A DNA stretch of 56,883 nt from a virus. Shown in pieces: positions 8,009 through 16,583 of the stretch. The position numbers and the translations under genes were made by a program. The number at the start of each line of letters is the position of its first letter. Position 1 is the stretch's first letter. The notes beneath the pieces are model-generated. The model had not been told where the DNA came from and searched no databases. It saw only the letters and a program-made list of their open reading frames with translations. Location of the stretch: IMG/VR virus record IMGVR_UViG_3300033156_001123, positions 1 through 56,883 of that record; one strand, given 5' to 3'.

Positions 8009-9097
8009 CTATAATTTAACAAGTTGTAAAAGCTTTTCAGCTCTATTTAAATATGTGTGTTTCTTAATTTTTCTGTTACCATTTTGAGCAATTTTTTTTC
8101 TTTCTTCTTCATGCTCCAAATAATAAAATATCTTTTCAGCTGCATCTTTAGCGTCTTTATAAATCACAAGATCCTCACCAGGAACAAACAAGTCATCAAT
8201 TTCTTTCCTATAATCAGTCATTAAGAAACCACCAGCAGCCAATATTTCATATACTCTGGGATTTAAGCTGTAAGGCTCTATCTCTTCAACTCGGCTTTCT
8301 CCAGTTTTAATATTCCTTACTATTTTTTTGGACTCATTAACTCTAAAATGATTCAATACTATTTTTGAATTAGCATAGTACCGAATAACTTCATACTTGC
8401 TCAATGTAATTGGAATATAAAAAGGTTCCAACTGTGGACACAGTCCCTTATCCATAGAAGGGAACACTCCAAAAATTTTAAAAGCTACTTTCCCTTTAAT
8501 ATAAGAGACCAAGTCTGTCAAGAATTCAATTCTTCCAGGTACCTCAGATCCTACAAAAAACAAATCTGGGGTATATACAATTTGTTCCCATCTTTTCAGC
8601 TCAGTTTTCCATTCATAGTGTGAATTATAACCTACTGGCAAATAATAACTATTCGGATTGAATCTACGATATATTTTTTCACAAGCTTTATCACAAGTAA
8701 ACACATAATCATATAATGGTGCTCTTTGAATTTCATGGGCAATATTATAAGGTGATTCTGTAAACCAGATAACCTGTTTCATATGAGGAAATCTCTCCTT
8801 AATCAAAGCTGGCACCCAAGCTGGTATATATTGACCTGTGATATAAATTATCAACTTTGGCCAAAGATGAACAACTGTAGTTATTAATCCTTGGCAAGCT
8901 GCCGAGTAAACATCCTTCCAAGCAACCCTATCATCAGTGCCTTTTAAAAAATATTGCACTGCTTGACGATAAAACTTCAGTCTATCCTTTAGCTCAAAAG
9001 GATATACTTCCTGTCCCATCATTTTAAGAGCATCTCCCAATCCATAATAAACATCCACAGTACTAATACCATGGCCTTTTTCAGCCAGGCTCAACAA
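8009..9097 (-). CDS. CgeB-like glycosyltransferase, N-terminus frame-broken
   Basis: A 362-residue GT-B type protein resembling the CgeB/DUF3880 glycosyltransferases: GHGISTVDVYYGLGDAL near the N-terminus and a C-terminal nucleotide-sugar region with NPRVYEILAAGGFLMTDYR and a DLFVPGEDLVIYKD segment. Only a TTG at 9095-9097 opens this frame. An overlapping upstream frame (9081-9170) encodes KKFKILLVEPG and then stops. KILLVEP followed by KGHGIS is the normal start of this family, so the real N-terminus probably lies in that other frame, one base out of register. It is the last gene of the glycan cassette. Sugar donor and acceptor unknown. Confidence 0.75.
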   Translation of the reverse strand: MLSLAEKGHGISTVDVYYGLGDALKMMGQEVYPFELKDRLKFYRQAVQYFLKGTDDRVAWKDVYSAACQGLITTVVHLWPKLIIYITGQYIPAWVPALIKERFPHMKQVIWFTESPYNIAHEIQRAPLYDYVFTCDKACEKIYRRFNPNSYYLPVGYNSHYEWKTELKRWEQIVYTPDLFFVGSEVPGRIEFLTDLVSYIKGKVAFKIFGVFPSMDKGLCPQLEPFYIPITLSKYEVIRYYANSKIVLNHFRVNESKKIVRNIKTGESRVEEIEPYSLNPRVYEILAAGGFLMTDYRKEIDDLFVPGEDLVIYKDAKDAAEKIFYYLEHEEERKKIAQNGNRKIKKHTYLNRAEKLLQLVKL

Positions 9098-9170
9098 GCA
9101 AGATTTTAAATTTCTTGCTGGCTGAGCCTGGTTTGAACGCCTCCTTTTTGCTATTTTTTATCATTGACAT
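9081..9170 (-). pseudogene. Displaced N-terminal fragment of the CgeB-like gene
   Basis: This frame (ATG at 9168-9170, 29 codons, stop TGA 9081-9083) ends in KKFKILLVEPG, the first beta strand and loop expected for the downstream glycosyltransferase. Removing one base near 9084-9086 would join it to the main frame as KILLVEPAEKGHGIS. It is either a real disabling indel or a sequencing error. The strong AAGGAGGCG site near 9141-9149 lies inside this fragment. Confidence 0.5.
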
Positions 9171-9849
9171 AATTCTTACTCCTTTGTCTTGCAATATTAG
9201 ACAAAACCATTCTCCAAAATTCTCTATCTCTTCTTATGCTTAAATGGCATTGTGTGCACAAACTGATAAGATTTTCAGGTGAATTATTCTCAGGTTGCTC
9301 ATCTATATGATGAACTTCTAATTGTCTTATACATTCTCTCTCTGGTACTCCACAAATCTGGCACTTATAATCATCCCGCTGTCGAATAATAGCTCTCAAT
9401 TGCTTAAATTCTGGTGGATAAGGCTTATAACTCCTGCCATCTATCCAAGATGGATTTAGTTCTCCACAAAATCTACCTTTTAAGGATTCAGAGATTTTCT
9501 TCCTTACTTCTTCTCGACAAGCTGGATTATATTTTTTCATCCATTCTGCTTGTAAAGCAATTCTTCTATCAGTCTCCTTATTTTTCCCTTTATTCCAAGG
9601 AGCTTTAATCTTCCGACGATCAATTTTAGGCTTTTTAATTTTATATCCTGATTTTCCTTTATTCCAAGGGATATGACCTTTCTGAAAACCATTCTTATTT
9701 CCCAATAAAGCTTTACTCATCTTCTCTCTGGTCTCTGCTGTAGGTCTTTTTCCTCTATGTGATTCACTTAACTTTTGTCTAATTTCAGCTGCTCTCTCTT
9801 TGCCATATTCTTGTTCTAAGCTAATTCCTTTCCGATGAGACTTTCTCAT
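9151..9849 (-). CDS. HNH homing endonuclease-like protein with NUMOD3 motifs
   Basis: The 232-residue protein has NUMOD3-type DNA-binding repeats in its N-terminal half (IRQKLSESHRGKRPTAETR, FQKGHIPWNKGKSG, VRKKISESLKGR) and a C-terminal HNH nuclease with two Cys pairs (CQICG, CTQC), the HH pair in LEVHHIDEQPENN and a final CTQCH. This is the layout of free-standing phage homing endonucleases. It lies between a glycosyltransferase and a methyltransferase in the cassette and could mobilise it. A role in the glycan pathway itself is unlikely. Confidence 0.85.
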   Translation of the reverse strand: MRKSHRKGISLEQEYGKERAAEIRQKLSESHRGKRPTAETREKMSKALLGNKNGFQKGHIPWNKGKSGYKIKKPKIDRRKIKAPWNKGKNKETDRRIALQAEWMKKYNPACREEVRKKISESLKGRFCGELNPSWIDGRSYKPYPPEFKQLRAIIRQRDDYKCQICGVPERECIRQLEVHHIDEQPENNSPENLISLCTQCHLSIRRDREFWRMVLSNIARQRSKNYVNDKK

Positions 9850-9860
9850 TTTATCCTCCT

Positions 9861-10484
9861 TTAATATCCATCAACCTTTCTACCCATATAAGCGAATGCT
9901 AATTGGCCCACCTTATTTCTCCATCTCCTCCAACCGTACCTCACAAGTCTGGACACAATACATTCAAAATGTTTATCAACTATATCTCTAAACCAGCTGT
10001 ATGTTAAACTGTGTTTGTGTGCTGGATGTGGGTTAATTATACTATTATTTATACAACAATGAACAGCTAAAAAACCCCCTGGTCTCAATATTCTCCACAT
10101 TTCTTTGATAGCTTTAGCTGGATTTTCAAAATGGTCTAAAGCGTTCATACACAGAACCAAATGAGCAAAATTATTCTCCAGTGGCAAATTCTCTGCTACC
10201 CCTTGAATCCAAACTATAGATGTATCTCTGGGAATCACTTTAACATATTCATCAATTAAAGGGTCAACAGCAACTTTCATAATAGCTTCTGGTATATATA
10301 CTAAAGCTGAAATCGGTCCGCTACCTACATCAATGATTATTTTATTGTCCAATCTCAACAAGTTAACCCCCATTTCTTCCAGCATTTTTGGATACCTAAC
10401 TTTTTCTCTTTCAAGTTTTTCCCATCTTTTTTCTTCGTCTGATAATAGCCAAGTTGATAATTCAGCTTTCAATACTTCATTCAT
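9861..10484 (-). CDS. SAM-dependent methyltransferase (class I)
   Basis: A 207-residue Rossmann-fold methyltransferase: SAM-binding IIIDVGSGP, acidic VAVDP at the end of strand 2, and the post-II motif WRILRPGGFLAVHCC. The ATG at 10482-10484 is chosen because GGGAG lies eight bases upstream; the GTG at 10499 would be too close to it. It overlaps the preceding glycosyltransferase. In a glycan cassette its most likely substrate is a sugar or glycan end, as in capping or O-methylation, but no residue seen fixes the substrate. Confidence 0.75.
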   Translation of the reverse strand: MNEVLKAELSTWLLSDEEKRWEKLEREKVRYPKMLEEMGVNLLRLDNKIIIDVGSGPISALVYIPEAIMKVAVDPLIDEYVKVIPRDTSIVWIQGVAENLPLENNFAHLVLCMNALDHFENPAKAIKEMWRILRPGGFLAVHCCINNSIINPHPAHKHSLTYSWFRDIVDKHFECIVSRLVRYGWRRWRNKVGQLAFAYMGRKVDGY

Positions 10485-11244
10485 TTGGCACACTCCCAAA
10501 AATTAAAGGCTTTCTGCTAACCCCTACTTCTTTACCTTTCCACCTCATGCTTGTAAAAGGTTCACCAAACCCAAAATTGGTCACTAAGTCTATTTTTGGT
10601 AAAGCTATCCAATATCCTTCTTTTTTCAAGTGCATCTTATATTCATAGTCTTCTCCAAATGCCCACGAGCCTTCAATAAAATCTCCATATTTTTCATATA
10701 TCTCTCTCCTAAAAGCCATTGCTGAGCCAACCTGATCTTCATGAATTTCAATAGTCAAACCATCTCTGGTAACTTCTTTAATCAACATTTTTCTCCAATC
10801 ACAAGGGTCATACCAATATTTGAACAATCCCAAAACTCCAATCTCTGGAAATGTTTCAAGAATTGCCACAGCTTTTTCAAGCCACAAGGGTTTAAATTCC
10901 AAATCAGAATCCAACTTGAACAAATATTTTCCGTGAGCACAGTGAAATCCTTTATTAATTGATGCTCCTACCCCTTGATTCTTGCCTGCATTTAGAATTA
11001 AACAGCTTAATTCTTTAGCTTTATATAACCTTAAAAGAAATTCCACATTCTCCTCTTCCATCGAACCATCATCTACTATTATGAGTTCGTACGGATATTT
11101 GGTATTTTTCTTCAATGAAGCAATTGTAGTATGAAGAAATTGTGGCCTGTTAAAAGAAAGAACTACCAAACTTGCTAATGGTTTACCTCCTACTGTAATG
11201 TATGGAATCCTATTTTCTTTATCATCTAAAAATTTCTTTTGCAT
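10477..11244 (-). CDS. Family 2 glycosyltransferase
   Basis: A 255-residue GT-A enzyme: ASLVVLSFNRPQFLHTTIASL at the N-terminus, IIVDDGS, then LFKLDSDLEFKP providing the metal-binding DXD (DSD), and WAFGEDYEYKMHLKKEGY as the acceptor-side ED motif. It has no membrane segment, so it should act in the cytoplasm. It touches its upstream methyltransferase gene (A shared in stop and start). It is related to but distinct from the two tandem GT pairs further upstream. Donor sugar unknown. Confidence 0.85.
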   Translation of the reverse strand: MQKKFLDDKENRIPYITVGGKPLASLVVLSFNRPQFLHTTIASLKKNTKYPYELIIVDDGSMEEENVEFLLRLYKAKELSCLILNAGKNQGVGASINKGFHCAHGKYLFKLDSDLEFKPLWLEKAVAILETFPEIGVLGLFKYWYDPCDWRKMLIKEVTRDGLTIEIHEDQVGSAMAFRREIYEKYGDFIEGSWAFGEDYEYKMHLKKEGYWIALPKIDLVTNFGFGEPFTSMRWKGKEVGVSRKPLIFGSVPNE

Positions 11245-11765
11245 TACTTAACTGCCATCAAAGTTGTAAACAAACCTTCGCCTTGAACAAAATTCTTTAA
11301 TACTTCAAATCTGGCTCTAACTCCGTAAGCTTCTCTGTCTCTGTTATCAGCTGAAGGCAGCCACCATGACCATAAATCTGGATGAATTAATCTTTTGTGG
11401 TCAGGATGTGCATATGCATATTTAGATGTCCACAGAGGATTAATCATTTCTAATATGCCTTTTCTTTTCAACACTCTCCAAATTTCTTCCATAACAAAAA
11501 TCAAATTGTTCACATGCTCCATAAAATGCGAAGCATAAATAAAATCTATAGTGCAATCTCCAAAAGGCAAACCATGTTTATCCACATCCCTAACAATATC
11601 AACTCCAGGACATTTATAATTATCAATTCCTATAAAACCAGGAGGAATTTGCCTTTTTCTATCTCCACAGCCAAGATCAACTTTTACGCAATTTGGATTC
11701 GTTAATGGTAAAGCTATTGAATCACTACTTGTTAATCTCAACTTAACTTGAATACTTTCAATCAT
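11244..11765 (-). CDS. SAM-dependent methyltransferase (class I)
   Basis: A 173-residue methyltransferase with the SAM loop VDLGCGDRKRQIPPGFIGID and the segment SHFMEHVNNLIFVMEEIWRV followed by LKRKG. The same order (LGCGDNK, GFVNID, HSLEHL, MSEIWRVLKPGG) occurs in the methyltransferase domain of the 938-residue fusion protein at 32877-35693, so the two are probably paralogues. It overlaps the epimerase gene upstream by four bases. A sugar or glycan substrate is inferred from the neighbours. Confidence 0.75.
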   Translation of the reverse strand: MIESIQVKLRLTSSDSIALPLTNPNCVKVDLGCGDRKRQIPPGFIGIDNYKCPGVDIVRDVDKHGLPFGDCTIDFIYASHFMEHVNNLIFVMEEIWRVLKRKGILEMINPLWTSKYAYAHPDHKRLIHPDLWSWWLPSADNRDREAYGVRARFEVLKNFVQGEGLFTTLMAVK

Positions 11766-12793
11766 AGTATGCTACAAACCCTTTTTCTATTTTTGTGCGC
11801 CCAATCCCAAATTATGTCTATTACTTGTTTTGGATTGAGTTTTGGCTGCCAATACTTCGAGACTTTCCTGATATCACTTACATATACCAAGTGGTCAGCT
11901 GGCCTCCAATTTTGATACACTACTCTATATGGCCGTTGGTCTAAATTAGATAGATATTCTAATACTTCAATCAGTGATACAGTATTATTAGGTCCACCAC
12001 CAACATTATACACTTGGCCTTTGTGTACATCTATATCTTCAATCTCTTTCAAAAACAAATCAGCCAAATCTCCAACATATAACACATCCCTAACTTGCTT
12101 ACCATCACCATAAATATTTATCACAGCATCAACCATTTTAGCATAAACAAACCAAGATACCCACCCTTGTTCTTCTTTACCAAGCTGCCTTTCCCCAGCT
12201 ATACAGCTCATCCTATTCACAACAGTAGGAACACCATAAGTATGATAATATTCTTGGCAATATCTATCTCCTATATATTTAGAACAACCATATGGGCTAT
12301 AAGCGGCTCTACCTCCAGAGTCAACTGGAAAACCTTCAGGGATACCTAAAATAAATTTTTTGTCTATCCATTTTCTCTTATTGTCAAAGATCTTAGATTG
12401 AATTTCATTTACTTCACAAGAATAAACTTTATTAGTGCTACAATAAATTACTGGCATTTTACCATTATTCTTGGCCAATTCAAGCACATTTAAAGTACCT
12501 AAAGCATTTACTTCAAAGTCATAAATGGGATCTTCAATTGAAGCTGGAACTCCTGGCTGTGCTGCTGTGTGAATAATGGCATCAACATTTTTAATTCTGG
12601 ACAGCTGGTCATAATTCCTTACATCTCCCTTTATAAAAACAAAATTCTGATTTTTGCTCAATTCCTCTAAGTTGCTTTCTGAGCCTTTTCTGCACAAATT
12701 ATCAAAAGCAACCACATTGTACCCTCTACTTAAAGCTCTCAATGCCACATTTGTACCAATAAAACCACAGCCACCAGTAATTAATATTAGCAT
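11762..12793 (-). CDS. NAD-dependent sugar epimerase, CDP-paratose 2-epimerase-like
   Basis: An extended SDR of 343 residues: nucleotide loop TGGCGFIGTN, CSTNKVY at the catalytic Ser/Thr strand, and YGCSKYIGDRY with the YxxxK pair. The stretch NRMSCIAGERQLGKEEQGWV closely follows the pattern of CDP-paratose/tyvelose 2-epimerases (RfbE), which invert C2 of a nucleotide sugar. The cassette shows no CDP-sugar enzyme, so the substrate may instead be the GDP- or dTDP-sugar made by the neighbours. The next gene begins directly upstream at 12794. Confidence 0.75.
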   Translation of the reverse strand: MLILITGGCGFIGTNVALRALSRGYNVVAFDNLCRKGSESNLEELSKNQNFVFIKGDVRNYDQLSRIKNVDAIIHTAAQPGVPASIEDPIYDFEVNALGTLNVLELAKNNGKMPVIYCSTNKVYSCEVNEIQSKIFDNKRKWIDKKFILGIPEGFPVDSGGRAAYSPYGCSKYIGDRYCQEYYHTYGVPTVVNRMSCIAGERQLGKEEQGWVSWFVYAKMVDAVINIYGDGKQVRDVLYVGDLADLFLKEIEDIDVHKGQVYNVGGGPNNTVSLIEVLEYLSNLDQRPYRVVYQNWRPADHLVYVSDIRKVSKYWQPKLNPKQVIDIIWDWAHKNRKRVCSIL

Positions 12794-13621
12794 CTATGCT
12801 CTCCTTTCATTCTTAACATATTCTCCAATACATTCTGGAATCACTTCCTCAATATTTCTTACTTTAAAGCCCGATTGTTCAAGTTTTTGAGTGGACAAAA
12901 TCAGATTAGTCCTATTAAGTCCCAATTCCTCAAAGTCAATAACTTTATATTCAAACTCTGGGTGTGCTTTTTTGTAATATTCCATTAATTGTGGGTATCT
13001 TAGCCCACCTTTATTAACAACATTATATACTCCTCTTGCATCAATTGAAATCAAATGTTCTACAGCTTTTATAAAGTCAGGGATATATGTAATAGAATTT
13101 GGAATATCTATAACTTTTTTATATTTGATTAGCTTAGTCAGAAGATTATGTGAGTGAACCTTTACGTCCAGAGGAATTCTAATCCTGACGATTAAAATTG
13201 GGTAACTTTCAGCTAAAACTGATAATGCCCTTTCTGCATAGATTTTGGATCTTGAATAAAAAAGCTTGAAATAATCTGGCGGTAAATTCTCTGTGATGAT
13301 CTCAGACCCATGATAATGATAAATACAACCACTGCTAATATGAATCATTTTAATTCCTTTCCTAATAGCAATTTCAGCTAAAATAATAGGAATTGCCACA
13401 TTAGCAAATATTGTTTTATCTTTATCTGTTTCACAATCATCAACATTATTAACTCCTGTATAACCTATACAATTGATTATAATTGATGGTGAATACTTTT
13501 GGATCTCATTCTCAGCATCCTCAAAAGTATAAATCTTACGATCTGATATTTCACATTGTAACCCCTCCAAAAGCCTACCGCCTATAAATCCCTTACCGAT
13601 TATTAGAATTTTTTGTTTCAT
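12794..13621 (-). CDS. RmlD-like SDR, nucleotide-sugar reductase/epimerase
   Basis: A 275-residue SDR with N-terminal ILIIGKGFIGGRLLEGL, INCIGYTG, ISSGCIYHY and YSRSKIYAE (YxxxK). It resembles RmlD and the reductase half of bifunctional 3,5-epimerase/4-reductase enzymes, which reduce 4-keto-6-deoxy sugars. With RmlA and RmlB in the same cassette, a dTDP-4-keto sugar is one plausible substrate; a 4-keto GDP-heptose is another. The first 29 bases overlap the GmhB gene, so the two are likely coupled in translation. Confidence 0.7.
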   Translation of the reverse strand: MKQKILIIGKGFIGGRLLEGLQCEISDRKIYTFEDAENEIQKYSPSIIINCIGYTGVNNVDDCETDKDKTIFANVAIPIILAEIAIRKGIKMIHISSGCIYHYHGSEIITENLPPDYFKLFYSRSKIYAERALSVLAESYPILIVRIRIPLDVKVHSHNLLTKLIKYKKVIDIPNSITYIPDFIKAVEHLISIDARGVYNVVNKGGLRYPQLMEYYKKAHPEFEYKVIDFEELGLNRTNLILSTQKLEQSGFKVRNIEEVIPECIGEYVKNERRA

Positions 13622-14108
13622 TTTCTATAACCTTTGATGCCTCCAATAAATTTGCAGCAATTGTTGGACTTAAAGGACTCTTAACCAAAATGCTCCTGCA
13701 GCCCAAAGTATCAGCAGCTACTAAATCAGACAGACTATCTCCTATTACATATGATTCCTTAACATCTATATTCCAATCTCTAATAGCTTTCACAAACATA
13801 CCCAATTTCGGCTTTCTGTCACTACTATAATCTGGACAAACATAAATTGCATCTATAGTTATTCCAAATTTTTCAAATTCTTTTTTCATGTGTTCATGAA
13901 TAGCATTTACATCTTGTTCTGTTGCTTTACCTAAATAAATACCAAATTGATTCGTGATAATAATTATCAAATATCCCAATCTTTTAAATCTCTTCAAAGC
14001 ACCAATGACTCCAGGAAGAATCTTAAAATCCTCAACTTTAGTAACATATTTTCCTGGCTCAACATGATTAATTACCCCATCTCTGTCTAAAAATACTGCT
14101 TTATTCAT
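13593..14108 (-). CDS. gmhB: D-glycero-D-manno-heptose 1,7-bisphosphate phosphatase-like
   Basis: A 171-residue HAD phosphatase: motif I FLDRDGVIN, motif II IIIITNQFGI, the basic motif RKPKLGM and motif IV GDSLSDLVAA. The HAD layout and neighbours (GmhA, HddA, HddC) give the 1,7-bisphosphate phosphatase of heptose activation. Standard GmhB has a Zn loop with three Cys and one His just before RKP; here that place reads CPDYSSDRKP, with only one Cys, so zinc is probably not bound. The start shares one base with the gmhA stop. Confidence 0.85.
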   Translation of the reverse strand: MNKAVFLDRDGVINHVEPGKYVTKVEDFKILPGVIGALKRFKRLGYLIIIITNQFGIYLGKATEQDVNAIHEHMKKEFEKFGITIDAIYVCPDYSSDRKPKLGMFVKAIRDWNIDVKESYVIGDSLSDLVAADTLGCRSILVKSPLSPTIAANLLEASKVIENETKNSNNR

Positions 14109-14644
14109 TACCTCCTACCCTTCAAATAACTTGAAATTGAGTGTGCTATCGCAAGATGTATATCCTCTACCATCTCATAGTTCTTTAGTCCAACTCCTAT
14201 ATATTTATCGCAACATTCAGCTACCTGTCCACTACCCGAAAAGCCTAACAAAGCAAATACAATCATCCCAATCCTTTTAGCAACTTTTGCTGCCTCAACT
14301 AAATTCTTCGAATTACCAGAAACTGAGATTATCATTAATATATCCTGGTCAGTACCAAACAATTTCAATTGCTCTGAGTAACTTTTTGAAAAATCTATAT
14401 CATTCGACAAAGCTGTCACCAAGCCCGAATTGTCAACCAGCGAGATAGCTCTAATACCACAATTCTTCACTAAGTCAGTAGCAAAATGGCTCGCAGTTTC
14501 AGCAGATCCACCATTCCCAACAATATATATTTTACCTTCACATATTTTTATATACTCAGCCATATAGCCAATATCATCTATATAATCAGCAATTGACTCC
14601 AAGAAATAAGCTGTCAAATGAGCAAAATAATCATCAATTTTCAT
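14108..14644 (-). CDS. gmhA: Sedoheptulose 7-phosphate isomerase
   Basis: A 178-residue SIS-domain protein with GNGGSAETASHFATDLVKN, ALSNDIDFSKSYSEQL and SVSGNSKNLVEAAKVAK, the defining segments of GmhA, plus the C-terminal EDIHLAIAHSI helix that carries active-site Glu and His. It turns sedoheptulose 7-phosphate into D-glycero-D-manno-heptose 7-phosphate, the first step of heptose activation. The start overlaps the SDR upstream by four bases. Length is normal for the family. Confidence 0.93.
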   Translation of the reverse strand: MKIDDYFAHLTAYFLESIADYIDDIGYMAEYIKICEGKIYIVGNGGSAETASHFATDLVKNCGIRAISLVDNSGLVTALSNDIDFSKSYSEQLKLFGTDQDILMIISVSGNSKNLVEAAKVAKRIGMIVFALLGFSGSGQVAECCDKYIGVGLKNYEMVEDIHLAIAHSISSYLKGRR

Positions 14645-15570
14645 TTTATTCCCAAAACCTCCTTCTTAATCCATTCAGCTGTCAGCCTAATTGCCTCCTC
14701 TGGTGGAACTTTTGGATTATAACCCAGTACCTTCCTTGCTTTTTCATTGGAGAATAGCTCTCTTTGTCCAAACTCACCAGGTCTATATGGTTTTTCAATA
14801 ATCGGCACTCTTTTTCCACAAGCTTTCATACACAATTCAGCTATATCTCTCACTTTTAATTCTTTACCATAACTGACCTGAAATTTTTCTCCGACCACTT
14901 TCTCCCTTGGTGCTTGAATAGCTAATTCCCAAGCATCTAAAACATCATCAACATAAGTAGTATCTCTTGTTTGGTCGCCTCCTTCCAGAATTATTGGTTT
15001 ATTTCTCAAAATATTATAAATCCATTTGAATACAAAAATTTCTCTCCTCATACCAGGACCACAAATATATCCATTACTCATTACTACAATTGGAACCTTA
15101 TAACTTCTATACCACGCCCAGCAAGCCAATTCCTGTGCACATTTACTCCAAGAATAAGGATTGTGTGGCATCAAAGGATGATCTTCATCTATAGGTAAAT
15201 ACAATGGCCTGCCCCATTCATTACCTGAACCAGCATATATCAATTTCTCAATTTTGACTTTTCTGGCTGCTTCCAATAATGCCACTGTGCCCATAGCATT
15301 TTCCCAAGCAGTCCAAACTGGAGAAGGAAAACCCATTGGCACATCCGCTTGTGCACAGAAGTGAACAACAATATCATGGCCTTCAATATCTTCAGGTTGA
15401 ATATCATGAACAGCTTTCCATAAATAATTTAGTTTTGGATTATCAATATCTAAACCTGAATGCAGAGGAGCCACAATATCCAGAGCTGTTACTTCATAAC
15501 CTTTTTTCAGCAGCCTTTTAGTCAACCCAGATCCACCAAAACCAGCTGCTCCAGTAATTAGTACTTTCAA
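14641..15570 (-). CDS. NAD-dependent sugar epimerase/dehydratase (extended SDR)
   Basis: A 309-residue extended SDR: TGAAGFGGSG at the N-terminus, AGSGNEWGRPLYLPIDED around the catalytic Ser, and NPYSWSKCAQE with YxxxK. The loop reads GFGG where most relatives have GFIG. It lies between hddA and gmhA, so the GDP-heptose made by this gene set is the most likely substrate, perhaps as a 4,6-dehydratase or 3/5-epimerase of GDP-heptose as in 6-deoxy-heptose pathways. I cannot choose between dehydratase and epimerase from the residues seen. Confidence 0.75.
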   Translation of the reverse strand: MKVLITGAAGFGGSGLTKRLLKKGYEVTALDIVAPLHSGLDIDNPKLNYLWKAVHDIQPEDIEGHDIVVHFCAQADVPMGFPSPVWTAWENAMGTVALLEAARKVKIEKLIYAGSGNEWGRPLYLPIDEDHPLMPHNPYSWSKCAQELACWAWYRSYKVPIVVMSNGYICGPGMRREIFVFKWIYNILRNKPIILEGGDQTRDTTYVDDVLDAWELAIQAPREKVVGEKFQVSYGKELKVRDIAELCMKACGKRVPIIEKPYRPGEFGQRELFSNEKARKVLGYNPKVPPEEAIRLTAEWIKKEVLGIK

Positions 15571-15581
15571 GGTATACCTCC

Positions 15582-16556
15582 TTAATTAACATAAATTATC
15601 CTTGAACCCTCGAAATCAAATCTGAAAGGCACTTCTATTAACGGCCAAAGTGATTCTCTAACTTTTTGACGATTATATTTCTCAACAAATAAAAGAAGAA
15701 AACCTCTACCTCCAGCTCCGCACAGCTTACCACCTAATGCACCTGCCATTTTCGCTGTTTCATAAATTGTATCAATATCTTCATTCGTGATTAATTTAGA
15801 TAATTTCTTCTTCAGCTTCCATTCTTCATCCAACAGTAAACCAAAATCTGTAAGTTCTTTACCTTCTTCCAAACAATCTTTCATTTCATATGCCAATTCT
15901 CTCATCTCTTTCAAGACCAAATAGTTCTCTTTAAAGTTATAAGTAGAAATTACATCAGAAGCTCTCTTCCGCTTACTTATACCAGTATAAATTAACATCA
16001 GACTTTGATTTAATTCATCTTTAATCTCAGGTTCACAAAGTATAGGCTTGATATTTACCGCATCATTAGATTCAAACTCTATAAGGTTCAAACCTCCATA
16101 TGCTGCAGCATATTGGTCTTGTTTGCCTATATGCTCTTTAAGAATATCTATCTCTATTGCACAGGCTAACTCTGCCAATTCTGTTCTTGACAAATATTTA
16201 CTTTTCAGTGCACACAGAGCATTTAACAAGCCAACAGTAAAACTTGAAGAAGACCCTAAACCTGTCGCTTGAGGAATATCTGCAATTGAGGCTATATCAA
16301 CACCACTCACATTGATTAATTTTAAACATTCTCGAATAATAGGGTGTTTAATTTGATTAACTTTTTCAGCTTCCTCTACTTCAGAGTAGCACGCCCTTAT
16401 TCCACCGTCAAATCTTCTATTTAGAAAAATATACATATAGCGATTGATAGTTGTAGAAATTACTGCTCCAGTTTCTAAACCATAAAAATCCTTAATATCA
16501 GTACCGCCACCAGCAAAGCTAATTCTAAATGGTGTTCTTGAGATTATCATTGGCAA
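15582..16556 (-). CDS. hddA: D-glycero-D-manno-heptose 7-phosphate kinase
   Basis: A 324-residue GHMP kinase. N-terminal SRTPFRISFAGGGTDIKDFY, the ATP-binding PQATGLGSSSSFTVGLLNAL and the C-terminal GALGGKLCGAGGRGFLLLF are the three GHMP motifs in the version seen in HddA/HldA-type heptose kinases. It adds phosphate to C1 of D-glycero-D-manno-heptose 7-phosphate. Flanked by the matching guanylyltransferase upstream and by gmhA and gmhB downstream. Confidence 0.9.
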   Translation of the reverse strand: MPMIISRTPFRISFAGGGTDIKDFYGLETGAVISTTINRYMYIFLNRRFDGGIRACYSEVEEAEKVNQIKHPIIRECLKLINVSGVDIASIADIPQATGLGSSSSFTVGLLNALCALKSKYLSRTELAELACAIEIDILKEHIGKQDQYAAAYGGLNLIEFESNDAVNIKPILCEPEIKDELNQSLMLIYTGISKRKRASDVISTYNFKENYLVLKEMRELAYEMKDCLEEGKELTDFGLLLDEEWKLKKKLSKLITNEDIDTIYETAKMAGALGGKLCGAGGRGFLLLFVEKYNRQKVRESLWPLIEVPFRFDFEGSRIIYVN

Positions 16557-16583
16557 ATCTCCTAAATTTTTAATAACACATTT

